Shown: positions 37,747 through 46,290 of the stretch, piece after piece
How the letters are laid out: each line of letters begins with the position of its first letter
How positions within the stretch are numbered: the stretch's first letter is position 1
Notes under the pieces: generated by a model
Told to the model about the DNA's origin: nothing
What the model saw: the letters and a program-made list of their open reading frames with translations, nothing else
Databases searched by the model: none
Position numbers and translations under genes: made by a program
Assembly: GCA_022709905.1 (NCBI GenBank)
Contig: JAKLHY010000008.1
Location: 94,282 to 158,281 of the forward strand
Length of the DNA: 64,000 nucleotides
Source of the DNA: Verrucomicrobiota bacterium
Lineage (GTDB): Bacteria; Verrucomicrobiota; Verrucomicrobiia; Limisphaerales; UBA1319
Direction: 5' to 3'

Positions 37747-40316
37747 GGGGGCATTTCTCCCATACCCTCCGTTTTCCAGCAATCCTTATCCAGCCGGAAT
37801 CGAACCGTTCCCTGATTGGCAGTGCAGAGGACGGGAATGTGTCGTTTCGCCAGTCGACTGCGCAACGCGGCCGAGGCCATCTCCGCCGGTTTCCGATCGC
37901 TGGTTGTCAAGAGGATCAAGCGGGGTTGAATGCGATCGAGGAGCGGATCGGCGAGCGGTTCGCCCTGGGACGGCAGGCTGGCCACGACGATGTCCGACCG
38001 CAAGTCGGATTCACGGTTCATGAGCAATTCCTGTCCTTGACGCCCGAGATCCGACAAGAGAAGGATCCGATGGCCGTGGAGGATTCCTCGCAGCACGACC
38101 GCGGCGTCGTCCGCCTGTCGGAAACGGTCCTGGGGTTTGGGGTGCAGCACTGTCCAAGGTCCCAGGGTGTCGGATTGATGCACGGGCTGGAGGATCCAGG
38201 ACTTTGAGGGCATCGCTTGAAACAAACGCCGATAAACCGGCGAGCGTTGCGGGACCGAGCTGGCACAGAGCTTGTCCACTTTAAAGATCTGGCTAAGAGG
38301 CTGAACCCCCCCCGCGTGGTTGACGTCGCCATGCGTGACCACGAGCGTGGGAATCCTGTTCCAGCCCAGGGATTGAAGGAAGGGGCCCACGATGTATTCC
38401 GCGCCGAACGCGTTTCCCGAATCCACCAGGAGATCATTGGCGGTGCCCGGCGCGTCAAAAACGATGGCATCTCCGCCATTCAGGTGCAGCACGGTCAGGC
38501 AGGAGCCTCTGCTTTCCCAGAGGCGCATCATCGCGCAGAACGCCGTCAGCACAGCGAGGATGCCGGCGAGCCACCGGCGGCTCCAGGCGGAAAGAGATCG
38601 TGCGGTGAAGATGGCGATTAGCATGGTGTAATAGAGGATGAACTCAAGCCAGGAGGGGCTCCGCACGTGCCAACAGGCTCCGGGCAGTTCGGACGCCCAC
38701 CGGCACACGGCGAGCATCATTTTCATCCACAGCCAGCCGCTGTGATTGAACAGCTCGGTAACCCATGGCAGCCAATCGCCGCAGATCAGGCTTCCCAGAT
38801 GGCACATTAGCGCCAGGCTGCTCAAGGGAACCGCGATCAAGTTGACAGCCAGGCTGATCGGTGTGAAGAGATGAAAATAATAGGCGACCAAAGGCAGCGA
38901 TCCCAACCAGGCGGCGAGGGAGGTCAGGAAACTGGCGACCAAGGCGTGGCTGGGGCCTTTCAGCCATCGTTGCCAGGCGGGGATCAATGCCCTGGGCCGA
39001 AGTGGATCGGGTTCGAGCAACGAATGGCGGAAATGGTTAATTACCGGGGCGGCCAGCGCCAGGCTGAGCACGACAAAAAACGAAAGCTGGAAACTGGCCT
39101 GAAAGAGCTGCCGCGGTTCCCAGAGCAACAGCAAAAATCCCGCGGCCAGGAGCGAGTTCAGGAGGTCTCCCGGGCGTTTCAGGGTCCAGCCGACGATCAC
39201 TACCGTCATCATGACGCTCGATCGAATGGCCGAAGACTGCCAGCCCGTGGCGGCCGTGTAAAACCAGATCAAGGGAATGACCACGATGCCGCATGCGCTC
39301 CGCGGGACCTGGAGCACCCGCAGGAGGCTGACGAGGATCCCGGTAATCAGGGCCACATGCAGTCCGCTGATGGCGAAGATATGCATCGTGCCCGTTTCCA
39401 TGAAGGGCCGGGCCACCTCTCGGGTCATGCCCGTCTTCCACCCCAGGGCCATGGCCCAGATCAAGCGCAGGACTTCGTCTTCCTCGGGCAGTCCGCGCCC
39501 CAGGATGTCCCGCGCCCAGCGGCAAAATCGATCGCTGACGGGGACCTGAACTCTGTTTTCTTGAGCGCGCGGATCCAACAATCGCCAGTCTTCCGGTCCT
39601 TGAACCTTGAGTTCGTGGTGGATTCCTTGCCATTTCAGGTAGGATCGATAATCAAATAAACCCTCCGCCGCCGCACCGGCGGGAGGCCGCAGCACGCCTT
39701 GGACTTCAAGTGGTGCTCCGGCCGCTATGGTATCATCGATTTTTCCGGCGCTGGACAAGGCGACACTTCCCGCCGCCGGTTCCCATGAACCCTGTTTTTT
39801 CCACGAGTGAACCTCGAGCACCGCGAGAGACCGCCACTCGATGTCCTGATTACGCTCGAGCATCCTGAAAGTGGGGGAGTCCCTCAGGACGCCCCGAAGG
39901 CCGACCGCTTGGTCTTTGTCGTCGGCCAGCAACCTCAAGTCATGCGGGGGAATGATCTCGGTGCGCCAGGTTATGTTTGTCGCGCCCGTCAGGAACAGCA
40001 GCAGTCCCAGAATTCCCTGGAGGGCACGGTCCAATCCTGAAGGGGTTGTGCGGATCAGGAGGCGTGGTTTGAAAGGAAGGAAGCCCGTGGGGGATTTTGG
40101 CGTCATGGCGGCTGATTCGGGGGATGACTCGCTGTTCTGACAGCAGTCCGGGCTGTCGTCGGTCATGGATTGACGCCAAAAGCAGAGGCCCGCCGCAAGC
40201 GCCGCGATGCAGAAGGAGATGACAAACAGACCGAGGGGCGGCAGGGGCCATAACGAAGCTGTTATTACGCCCGCCACATAACACAACGTCACGATGAAAA
40301 AAGGACGTGTGCGCAT
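37743..40316 (-). CDS. comEC: ComEC/Rec2 DNA internalisation channel
   Basis: Inner-membrane competence protein (857 aa). Residues about 1-240 hold two or three helices and the DUF4131 OB-fold part; 260-570 is the Competence helical domain (GWKTGMTREVARPFMETGTMHIFAISGLHVALI is its hallmark); about 610-850 is a metallo-beta-lactamase-like domain (VVTHGDVNHAGGVQPL, AVVLRGILHGHRILLLSDL). The metal motif reads H-G-D-V-N-H, with Asn where many homologues have Asp. Natural transformation or DNA scavenging is possible, though other com genes are not in this window. Follows the VanZ-like gene by 37 bases and overlaps the methyltransferase start. Confidence 0.9.
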   Translation of the reverse strand: MRTRPFFIVTLCYVAGVITASLWPLPPLGLFVISFCIAALAAGLCFWRQSMTDDSPDCCQNSESSPESAAMTPKSPTGFLPFKPRLLIRTTPSGLDRALQGILGLLLFLTGATNITWRTEIIPPHDLRLLADDKDQAVGLRGVLRDSPTFRMLERNQDIEWRSLAVLEVHSWKKQGSWEPAAGSVALSSAGKIDDTIAAGAPLEVQGVLRPPAGAAAEGLFDYRSYLKWQGIHHELKVQGPEDWRLLDPRAQENRVQVPVSDRFCRWARDILGRGLPEEDEVLRLIWAMALGWKTGMTREVARPFMETGTMHIFAISGLHVALITGILVSLLRVLQVPRSACGIVVIPLIWFYTAATGWQSSAIRSSVMMTVVIVGWTLKRPGDLLNSLLAAGFLLLLWEPRQLFQASFQLSFFVVLSLALAAPVINHFRHSLLEPDPLRPRALIPAWQRWLKGPSHALVASFLTSLAAWLGSLPLVAYYFHLFTPISLAVNLIAVPLSSLALMCHLGSLICGDWLPWVTELFNHSGWLWMKMMLAVCRWASELPGACWHVRSPSWLEFILYYTMLIAIFTARSLSAWSRRWLAGILAVLTAFCAMMRLWESRGSCLTVLHLNGGDAIVFDAPGTANDLLVDSGNAFGAEYIVGPFLQSLGWNRIPTLVVTHGDVNHAGGVQPLSQIFKVDKLCASSVPQRSPVYRRLFQAMPSKSWILQPVHQSDTLGPWTVLHPKPQDRFRQADDAAVVLRGILHGHRILLLSDLGRQGQELLMNRESDLRSDIVVASLPSQGEPLADPLLDRIQPRLILLTTSDRKPAEMASAALRSRLAKRHIPVLCTANQGTVRFRLDKDCWKTEGMGEMPP

Positions 40317-40353
40317 CCGGATTCAGTCCGGGAGTCCCCCCCCAGGGGGTCCG

Positions 40354-40812
40354 TTACCACCACTTACGCCACCGACCGATACCCCAAGCGATCAACAACG
40401 CCGCGGCGGCGCCTGATCCGTCAATCAAGACATCCCATGGTGAACCCCCGCGCGAGCGGTGAAAGGACTGGTGGATTTCGTCGGTGGCGGCATACCCGGT
40501 GGAGATCAGCCAGGCTTGGAATGCGCGCAGCCCGGGCCGGGGATGACGTTCGTTGGCTTGGACATGGACAAGGGTGCGCCAAATCAACAAGGCCAGAATG
40601 GCGTATTCCGTCACGTGTCCCGCTTTGCGGATCAGGAACTGCAATTGATAAAGCGTGGCGCTCGAGATTTGAGGATAAATCCAGCGGATCAGCGGGGTTA
40701 ACCAGCGCGAGGTGCGAGCGCTGGAGAGCAGATCGGTGGAGCCCACATAAATGAGGGTCATCCAAGCGATCACAGGCACCCAATATTTGAAAAAGAAACG
40801 CTGGTTGAACAC
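40354..40812 (-). CDS. VanZ-like membrane protein
   Basis: Membrane protein with four to five helices. Conserved VanZ features: IRKAGHVTEYAILALLI (His/Glu) and TDEIHQSFHRSRGGSPWDVLIDGSGAAAALL. The start is unclear: ATGs exist at 40983 and 40920, but the intervening DNA (about 40815-40900) is AT-rich and overlaps the promoter region of the divergent esterase, so I favour GTG 40812 (MFNQRFFFKYWVPVIAW, 152 aa), the usual family length. First gene of a VanZ-comEC-methyltransferase run. Function of stand-alone VanZ proteins is poorly known; teicoplanin resistance should not be assumed. Confidence 0.75.
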   Translation of the reverse strand: MFNQRFFFKYWVPVIAWMTLIYVGSTDLLSSARTSRWLTPLIRWIYPQISSATLYQLQFLIRKAGHVTEYAILALLIWRTLVHVQANERHPRPGLRAFQAWLISTGYAATDEIHQSFHRSRGGSPWDVLIDGSGAAAALLIAWGIGRWRKWW

Positions 40813-40900
40813 GACTGGATAAAAGCAAGGTTTTATATGAAAAAGCAATAAAAGAATTTGTTCCGCTTGCTTTGCGGACGGCCTGCGATATTTTGGCGCG

Positions 40901-41530
40901 ATGTTGGAAACAGGTTTCATACCGGCAGCGGATCGGGATTCCCGCTGGTTGATGGTGGTGCTGCATGGCTTGGGCGACAGCATGGCGGGCTACCAATGGC
41001 TGCCGACGGCCTTGGGCCTGCCCCGGATCAACTACCTGCTGGTGAACGCTCCCGATCCCTATTATGGGGGGTATTCGTGGTTTGATTTTCCTGGAGATGC
41101 CCTGCCGGGCATTCGGCGAAGCCGCCAGATGCTCTTTCAGTTGCTCGATGCCCAGCGCGCGGGCGGGTTCCCGACGAATCAGACCCTGCTCTTTGGTTTT
41201 TCACAGGGATCGCTGATGACGGTCGAGACCGGTTTACGGTATCCGAATCGGTTTGCCGGTTTGATTGGTGTCAGCGGTTTTATTGTGGGGGTGGACCAAC
41301 TGCTCGCGGAGCTGTCTCCTGAGGCGAAGAACCAGCGTTTTCTTCTCACCCATGGCACGGAAGATCCTCTGCTTCCCTTTGACCAGGTCAAGAAACAGGT
41401 CCTGCGCCTGCAGCAGGCCGGTCTTTCGATCGAATGGCATGAGTTTCACAAAGAACACACGATTGCCGGAGAGACCGAGCTGAGGGTGATTCGCCGGTTT
41501 GTCAGCGATTGTTTTTCTGGAGGCGTATGA
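40901..41530 (+). CDS. Serine esterase (phospholipase/carboxylesterase family alpha/beta hydrolase)
   Basis: 209-aa cytoplasmic alpha/beta hydrolase. VVLHGLGDSMAGYQWL carries the oxyanion region, LLFGFSQGSLMTVETG the nucleophile elbow (G-F-S-Q-G, Ser near residue 110), THGTEDPLLPFD the catalytic Asp (about 165) and EFHKEHTIAGE the catalytic His (about 188). This matches the small YpfH/EstB-type carboxylesterase group. Divergent from the VanZ-like gene. Substrate probably a short-chain ester or lysophospholipid. Confidence 0.88.
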   Translation: MLETGFIPAADRDSRWLMVVLHGLGDSMAGYQWLPTALGLPRINYLLVNAPDPYYGGYSWFDFPGDALPGIRRSRQMLFQLLDAQRAGGFPTNQTLLFGFSQGSLMTVETGLRYPNRFAGLIGVSGFIVGVDQLLAELSPEAKNQRFLLTHGTEDPLLPFDQVKKQVLRLQQAGLSIEWHEFHKEHTIAGETELRVIRRFVSDCFSGGV

Positions 41531-41577
41531 CAGGTTCGCCGCCCGTTTTTTGGGCGGCCACCAGCCTGGCCTGGCCT

Positions 41578-42321
41578 TCATCCGGCGGGTGGAGTTGGAC
41601 CATCGCAAATCAGCCGGACGACCTGGGCGTTGGGCACCTCCTGGTCAATCACCCAACGGACCAGGTTTGCCCAGCGGCGGCAACGATCGAGGATGACGCT
41701 GTCAGACGTTGCGGCGATATGATCAGTTTCAGCAAGCACCTTGTCCGGATTGAACACCAGATCCACCTGCCACTCCCAAAGGTTGCGGGCGGCGATGCTG
41801 AGGATTTCCTCCTTGAGGCGGCCACTGTTGGAGACCGGCCGGTCCAGCCACCAATGGCAGGCCCGGGTTTCCAGACGCGCGAGATACTGGCCGACCAACA
41901 GGATTGCCGGCAAGGTCTCCTGGACCTGGCGGTAGCGCGAATGAAGGCCCGCAATGTCGCGGTAACACCCGTCGCAACCTTCCAGGATCACCCCTCCGGA
42001 CAATGCCACTTCGAGCGCTGTCAGCACATTGAAACCGTCCAGCCAGACTTCCTGGCCCCGAAGCAGCCTGCGGTCGATGTGGTGTTCGAGCCGATGCCTG
42101 CGGGAATCCGTCGCGCAGGCGCAACGCATCACCGCCAGGCGCTGTCGCCGAGCCAGCGCGTAACGATTTCCCACGAGCTCCACCGAGGAGGCCATGGCAT
42201 AGCCTCGATCCAGGAGCCAGCAAAGGTCCCGGGTTGCGGACCCCAGGCTCGGCCAGGCCTGTCGGCCAAACAAACGGGCGTCCTCCGGATCAGGGCCTCG
42301 ATGGCAAGGTTTCGACGGCAT
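41578..42321 (-). CDS. DUF434/DUF5616-type protein
   Basis: 247 aa. I recognise the DUF434 N-terminal block (DLCWLLDRGYAMASSVELVGNRYAL, RRQRLAVMRCACA) and the following nuclease-like or PIN-like C-terminal block (VWLDGFNVLTALEVALSGG, LEGCDGCYRDIAGLHSRYR, WWLDRPVSNSGRLKEEILS, TSDSVILDRCRRWANLV). The spaced acidic residues (D in WLDGFN, D in LDRPVSNSG, D in TSDSVI) resemble PIN/NYN nucleases, but this is inference. Such proteins are best known from archaea. The start is taken as ATG 42321; the next in-frame ATG lies inside the conserved block. Confidence 0.75.
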   Translation of the reverse strand: MPSKPCHRGPDPEDARLFGRQAWPSLGSATRDLCWLLDRGYAMASSVELVGNRYALARRQRLAVMRCACATDSRRHRLEHHIDRRLLRGQEVWLDGFNVLTALEVALSGGVILEGCDGCYRDIAGLHSRYRQVQETLPAILLVGQYLARLETRACHWWLDRPVSNSGRLKEEILSIAARNLWEWQVDLVFNPDKVLAETDHIAATSDSVILDRCRRWANLVRWVIDQEVPNAQVVRLICDGPTPPAG

Positions 42322-42429
42322 TTAAAGCCAGCATACCTCGAAATCCATGCCGCCTCAAATCATCCGTGAATTCTCGGGCAATGCCGTCCCGGATTGCCCG
42401 ATGGGACCGTAGCCGGGGCTGCGTGGCTT

Positions 42430-42876
42430 TCAGGGGGCGGTCAACTCGTCTTTGCAGGTGTCCGGATGGAACGGATCGTGGGGCCGGGTGGTGAAAGAGA
42501 CGAGGATACCGGGCTGGTTGCCGGAGTTCTTCATGGCATGGGAGACGCCGGCCGGCAGGAAAATCTGCCAGGCCTCGCCGGGGGGAATGTCGATCGTTCG
42601 GATGCGGCCCTCTTCCCTGATCCAGACTCGGCTGGGGCCATAAATCACAGCGATCTCGTCCGTCTGTGTATGGTAGTGGTTGCCGCGAACGCAGCCGGGC
42701 TGGTTGATGACGACGTGGACATTACGCTGTCCCCGGAGCTGCTTTTCGTCGATCGGCTCACAGACGCTGCCCCGCGAGTCGGTCTTCAAGCGAAGGGCGG
42801 CCACCGTGACCGCCCGTTGCCGCCGCATCCGAACCGGCGGAACCGCGGGCGAGGAGGCCTGTTCTGCGCCACTCAT
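42430..42876 (-). CDS. Cupin-domain protein (WxcM/FdtA-like)
   Basis: 148 aa from ATG 42876 (MSGAEQASSP...), which begins only 1 base beyond the preceding gene's stop. Single cupin barrel with RGNHYHTQTDEIAVIYG (first metal-binding motif, His-x-His and Glu) and IFLPAGVSHAMKN (second). Resembles dTDP-sugar 3,4-ketoisomerase-type and other sugar-related cupins; catalysis is not demonstrated. Upstream ATG at 42969 would overlap the CII-like gene and is rejected. Confidence 0.75.
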   Translation of the reverse strand: MSGAEQASSPAVPPVRMRRQRAVTVAALRLKTDSRGSVCEPIDEKQLRGQRNVHVVINQPGCVRGNHYHTQTDEIAVIYGPSRVWIREEGRIRTIDIPPGEAWQIFLPAGVSHAMKNSGNQPGILVSFTTRPHDPFHPDTCKDELTAP

Positions 42877-42877
42877 G

Positions 42878-43393
42878 TCAAGGGGATTTTGTGGAGGAGG
42901 AATGATTGGCGGTGCTGGCGGTCCATTTCGACAGATAGGGAGGGAGGGTGCCAAAGGTGCCATGTTCACAGTTGTGGACGAACTCTTCCGTGACGGATTT
43001 CAACCGTTCCCAGCGATCGCGGATGGTTTCGGCTTCCTTGTGGGAGATCTGATTGTCCGTGGCGGCATTGGAAATCACGAGCAGCAGATCGGCGAATTCC
43101 TGAACGATCTGGTTGGTGGCGGGAATCAGGTGATGTCCATGCGCCTTGGTCTTCTCGGGATTCTGGATGAAGAAACCGCCCGCTCGCTGGCAGAGCCACT
43201 GGATGATTCTGAGATCGTGCGTGCTGCGCAACAGGATTTCGATTCGGTCCAAGGGATTGGGCGCTCCGCTGCCGTCGCCGTCATCGGGCTCGGCCCACTT
43301 GTAGATCATCGAAAGGGAAAGCCCCATTTCGGCTGCGATCATCTTGGGATTCGATTGTTGCAGCACTTCCCGAAGCAGCTCATGTGATTGCAT
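42878..43393 (-). CDS. Phage CII-like regulatory protein
   Basis: 171 aa. The N-terminus MQSHELLREVLQQSNPKMIAAEMGLSLSMIYKWAE is a lambda-CII/CI-type helix-turn-helix (about residues 10-35), followed by NPLDRIEILLRSTHDLRIIQWLCQRAGGFFI, a block I associate with a conserved chromosomal family in Verrucomicrobia and relatives annotated as phage regulatory CII. A helical C-terminal half (about 95-150) probably mediates oligomerisation. No other phage genes are close, so it is likely a domesticated regulator. It may control the cupin gene, which follows directly. Confidence 0.75.
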   Translation of the reverse strand: MQSHELLREVLQQSNPKMIAAEMGLSLSMIYKWAEPDDGDGSGAPNPLDRIEILLRSTHDLRIIQWLCQRAGGFFIQNPEKTKAHGHHLIPATNQIVQEFADLLLVISNAATDNQISHKEAETIRDRWERLKSVTEEFVHNCEHGTFGTLPPYLSKWTASTANHSSSTKSP

Positions 43394-43500
43394 GGTCGAA
43401 TGATGACAAGACTCCGGAACGCAGGCAAGTCTTTATCCGGAACGAAAACAGGCGAACGACAATCGTTCGCCCGCGCGTGAAATCCAAGTCTGCCGGCAGC

Positions 43501-44973
43501 TTAGTAGCGATAATGATCGGCCTTGTAAGGGCCCTCGATTGGGACGCCGATGTAGTCGGCCTGCTTCCGGGTGAGTTTGGTCAGTTTGACGCCGATTTGT
43601 TCCAGGTGCAGCCGGGCGACTTCCTCGTCCAGTTTCTTGGGCAGGCGGTAAACGCCGACCTGGTACTCGTCGCGTTTGTTCCAGAGATCCATCTGCGCGA
43701 GGACCTGGTTGGTGAAGGAATTGGACATCACGAAACTGGGATGCCCGGTCGCGCAACCGAGATTGACCAGTCGTCCCTCGGCCAGCAGGTAAATGCAGTG
43801 GCCGTCCGGGAAGGTGTATTGATCGACCTGCGGCTTGATGTTGAGCTTCTTGACGCCCGGGCAGGCATTGAGTTGATCCACCTGGATCTCGTTGTCGAAG
43901 TGACCGATGTTGCACACGATGGCCTGGTCCTTCATCTTCTTCATATGGTCCAGGGTGAGCACATCGCAGTTGCCGGTGCACGTGACGTAGAGATCGCCCT
44001 GGCCCAGCGTTTTTTCCAGGGTGGTTACTTCAAAACCTTCCATCGCCGCCTGAAGGGCGTTGATCGGATCAATCTCGGTCACGAGGACCCGGGCCCCAAA
44101 GCCGCGCAGGGAATGCGCCGATCCCTTGCCCACATCGCCGTACCCGCAGACCACAGCCACCTTGCCGGCCACCATGACGTCGGTGGCGCGCTTGATCCCG
44201 TCGGCCAGCGACTCCCGGCAACCGTAGAGGTTGTCGAACTTGGACTTGGTCACCGAATCATTGACATTGATGGCGGGCACAAGCAGTTTGCCGTTTTCCA
44301 TCATTTGGTAAAGGCGATGGACCCCCGTGGTGGTTTCCTCGGAGACCCCTTTCCACTCCCGGACTATGTCATGCCAGCGGAGCGGATCCTCCCGGTGAAT
44401 TTTCTTCAGCAGGTTTTTAATGACCTGCTCCTCATGTTTTTCACTCGGTGAGTTCACCCAGGGATCGCCCTCTTCCAACTGATATCCCTTGTGGATCAGC
44501 AGGGTGGCGTCGCCGCCGTCGTCGACCACCAGCTGCGGGCCTTTGCCGCCGGGATGCGCAATGGCCTGGTAGGTGCACCACCAGTAATCTTCGAGGGTTT
44601 CGCCTTTCCAGGCAAAGACAGGCACGCCAGCCTTCGCGATGGCCGCGGCGGCATGATCCTGGGTCGAGAAAATGTTGCAGCTCGCCCACCGGACCGAGGC
44701 CCCCAGTTCGACCAGCGTTTCAATTAAGACCGCCGTCTCGATGGTCATGTGCAGCGAACCTGTAATGCGCGCTCCCTGAAAGGGCTTCTTGGAACCGTAT
44801 TTGCCCCGGAGCGCCATCAGCCCCGGCATTTCATGCTCGGCAATCGTAATCGCTTTGCGGCCCCATTCGGCTAGACTTAGGTCGTGGACCTTGAAATCCT
44901 GTTTCGACCGGCCTCCGGCGTTTTTCGATTTCGCCCCGCGGGTTCGGGAAGGAGATGCTTTGACAGTGGACAT
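43501..44973 (-). CDS. ahcY: Adenosylhomocysteinase (SAH hydrolase)
   Basis: NAD-dependent, reversible cleavage of S-adenosylhomocysteine to adenosine and homocysteine, removing the methyltransferase product inhibitor. 490 aa. [34 protein letters not shown] opens the substrate domain; [17 protein letters not shown] carries the NAD-near Lys and Asp; [18 protein letters not shown] (about 275) is the dinucleotide-binding GxGxx[14 protein letters not shown] and the C-terminal KADHYRY tail (Lys/Tyr reaching the neighbouring subunit's NAD) are present. Lies 24 bases after metK, so metK-ahcY form one operon for the SAM cycle. Confidence 0.97.
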   Translation of the reverse strand: MSTVKASPSRTRGAKSKNAGGRSKQDFKVHDLSLAEWGRKAITIAEHEMPGLMALRGKYGSKKPFQGARITGSLHMTIETAVLIETLVELGASVRWASCNIFSTQDHAAAAIAKAGVPVFAWKGETLEDYWWCTYQAIAHPGGKGPQLVVDDGGDATLLIHKGYQLEEGDPWVNSPSEKHEEQVIKNLLKKIHREDPLRWHDIVREWKGVSEETTTGVHRLYQMMENGKLLVPAINVNDSVTKSKFDNLYGCRESLADGIKRATDVMVAGKVAVVCGYGDVGKGSAHSLRGFGARVLVTEIDPINALQAAMEGFEVTTLEKTLGQGDLYVTCTGNCDVLTLDHMKKMKDQAIVCNIGHFDNEIQVDQLNACPGVKKLNIKPQVDQYTFPDGHCIYLLAEGRLVNLGCATGHPSFVMSNSFTNQVLAQMDLWNKRDEYQVGVYRLPKKLDEEVARLHLEQIGVKLTKLTRKQADYIGVPIEGPYKADHYRY

Positions 44974-44997
44974 GAGGATGTTCCTTGGTTAAGCGTT

Positions 44998-46176
44998 TTA
45001 CTTTGCGGCCTTCTGGAGCGCCTTCACTTTGTCGGTTTTTTCCCAAGTGATGCTGTCCAGGTCGTCGATCTTTCCAAAATGCCCGTAGTTGGTCGTCTGC
45101 ATGTAGATCGGGCGCAGCAGATTCAACTGTTTGATAATGTCGGCCGGCTTGAAGCTGAAAACCTGTTGCACTGCCGCCGTGATGACCTCGTCACTCGCGA
45201 CACCGGTGCCGAACGTGTCGACCGAGACGGACACCGGCTCGGGGTAACCAATCGCGTAGGCAAACTGGATTTCGCAGCGAGTGGCCAGACCCGCCGCAAC
45301 CACGTTTTTGGCTACATACCGCCCCATGTAGGCCGCGCTGCGATCCACTTTCGAAGGATCTTTTCCGCTGAACGCGCCCCCTCCATGCCGTCCCATCCCT
45401 CCATAGCTGTCGACAATGATCTTTCGGCCCGTCAAACCGGTGTCCCCCTGCGGTCCGCCCACCACGAAACGGCCGGTGGGATTGATGAGATACTGCGTCT
45501 TGCGGTCCAGCATATTGGCGGGCAGCACCTTCTTGATCACCTCCTGGATGACGAAATCGCGAATGGTCTTGTGCTTCGCTTCGGCCGAGTGCTGAGTGGA
45601 AACCACCACATTGGTGATGCGGACCGGCCGGCCATCCTCGTATTGGACCGAAACCTGGCTCTTGGCGTCCGGACGAAGCCACTTTGCCAGACCCCGCTTC
45701 CGGACGTGCGTCAGCCGCCGACCCAATCGATGCGCAAACATGATCGGCGCCGGCATCAGTTCCGGTGTCTCATTGCAGGCATACCCAAACATCAGCCCCT
45801 GGTCGCCCGCCCCCTGTTCGGCGGTGGCTTTTCCCTCCGCGGCTTGCGCGTTCACCCCCTGGGCAATGTCCGGGCTCTGCCGCGTAACCACGTTGAGGAT
45901 GAACACTTTGTCCGCGTGAAAGACATCGTCATCGTTCACATATCCAATTTCCCGGATTGTATCGCGCACGATCGTATTGTAGTCGAACTGCGCACGAGTG
46001 GTGATCTCGCCTCCAACCACAACCAGGTTGCTCTTGGCATAGGTTTCACACGCGACACGGCTCTTGGGATCGGTTTTCAGACAGGCATCCAGGATGGCAT
46101 CGGAGATGAAATCGCAGACCTTATCCGGATGTCCTTCCCCGACGGATTCGGAAGAAAAAATAAATGACTTGCTCAT
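44998..46176 (-). CDS. metK: S-adenosylmethionine synthetase
   Basis: Makes SAM from methionine and ATP; homotetramer or dimer, Mg and K dependent. 392 aa. [20 protein letters not shown] (ATP-binding, residues about 9-28), [42 protein letters not shown] with the phosphate loop [19 protein letters not shown], and the Asp/Lys residues expected are all present. First gene of the metK-ahcY operon; a candidate promoter and an operator-like site lie 38-83 bases upstream in the gap shared with the ArsR-methyltransferase gene. The leader is too short for a SAM riboswitch. Confidence 0.97.
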   Translation of the reverse strand: MSKSFIFSSESVGEGHPDKVCDFISDAILDACLKTDPKSRVACETYAKSNLVVVGGEITTRAQFDYNTIVRDTIREIGYVNDDDVFHADKVFILNVVTRQSPDIAQGVNAQAAEGKATAEQGAGDQGLMFGYACNETPELMPAPIMFAHRLGRRLTHVRKRGLAKWLRPDAKSQVSVQYEDGRPVRITNVVVSTQHSAEAKHKTIRDFVIQEVIKKVLPANMLDRKTQYLINPTGRFVVGGPQGDTGLTGRKIIVDSYGGMGRHGGGAFSGKDPSKVDRSAAYMGRYVAKNVVAAGLATRCEIQFAYAIGYPEPVSVSVDTFGTGVASDEVITAAVQQVFSFKPADIIKQLNLLRPIYMQTTNYGHFGKIDDLDSITWEKTDKVKALQKAAK

Positions 46177-46208
46177 GCTCAGTTCAATTCAGACGGTTAG
46201 TGCATACT

Positions 46209-46225
46209 ACGTATTGACGTATCAA
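46209..46225. promoter_or_regulatory. Operator-like site between metK and the ArsR-methyltransferase gene
   Basis: TTGA-cgta-TCAA (46214-46225) is an imperfect dyad, and ACGTAT is repeated directly at 46209-46214 and 46217-46222. The site overlaps the plus-strand -35 and lies just past the minus-strand -10, so one bound dimer could repress both genes. Assignment as an operator is inference. Confidence 0.4.
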
Positions 46226-46241
46226 GATAAGAAGATATATA
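46214..46241 (+). promoter_or_regulatory. Candidate promoter for the ArsR-methyltransferase gene
   Basis: TTGACG (46214-46219), 16-base spacer, TATATA (46236-46241). AGGAG at 46275-46279 precedes ATG 46291. Overlaps the opposite candidate promoter for metK. Confidence 0.45.
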
Positions 46242-46259
46242 CTTTCAATCAGTCGTCAA
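46232..46259 (-). promoter_or_regulatory. Candidate promoter for metK-ahcY
   Basis: On the minus strand TTGACG (46259-46254), 16-base spacer, TATCTT (46237-46232). Transcription would start near 46225, leaving a leader of about 48 bases. Confidence 0.45.
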
Positions 46260-46290
46260 CTGTGAATTCATCCTAGGAGTTTTTTGGGCT

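Noticed and set aside
40813..40983. N-terminal extension of the VanZ-like protein from ATG 40983.
   Set aside because: The DNA is AT-rich and intergenic in character and overlaps the divergent esterase 5' region; the extension has no family similarity.
46177..46290. SAM riboswitch before metK.
   Set aside because: The predicted leader is about 48 bases, too short, and no SAM-I kink-turn or P1-P4 pattern was found; protein control fits better.
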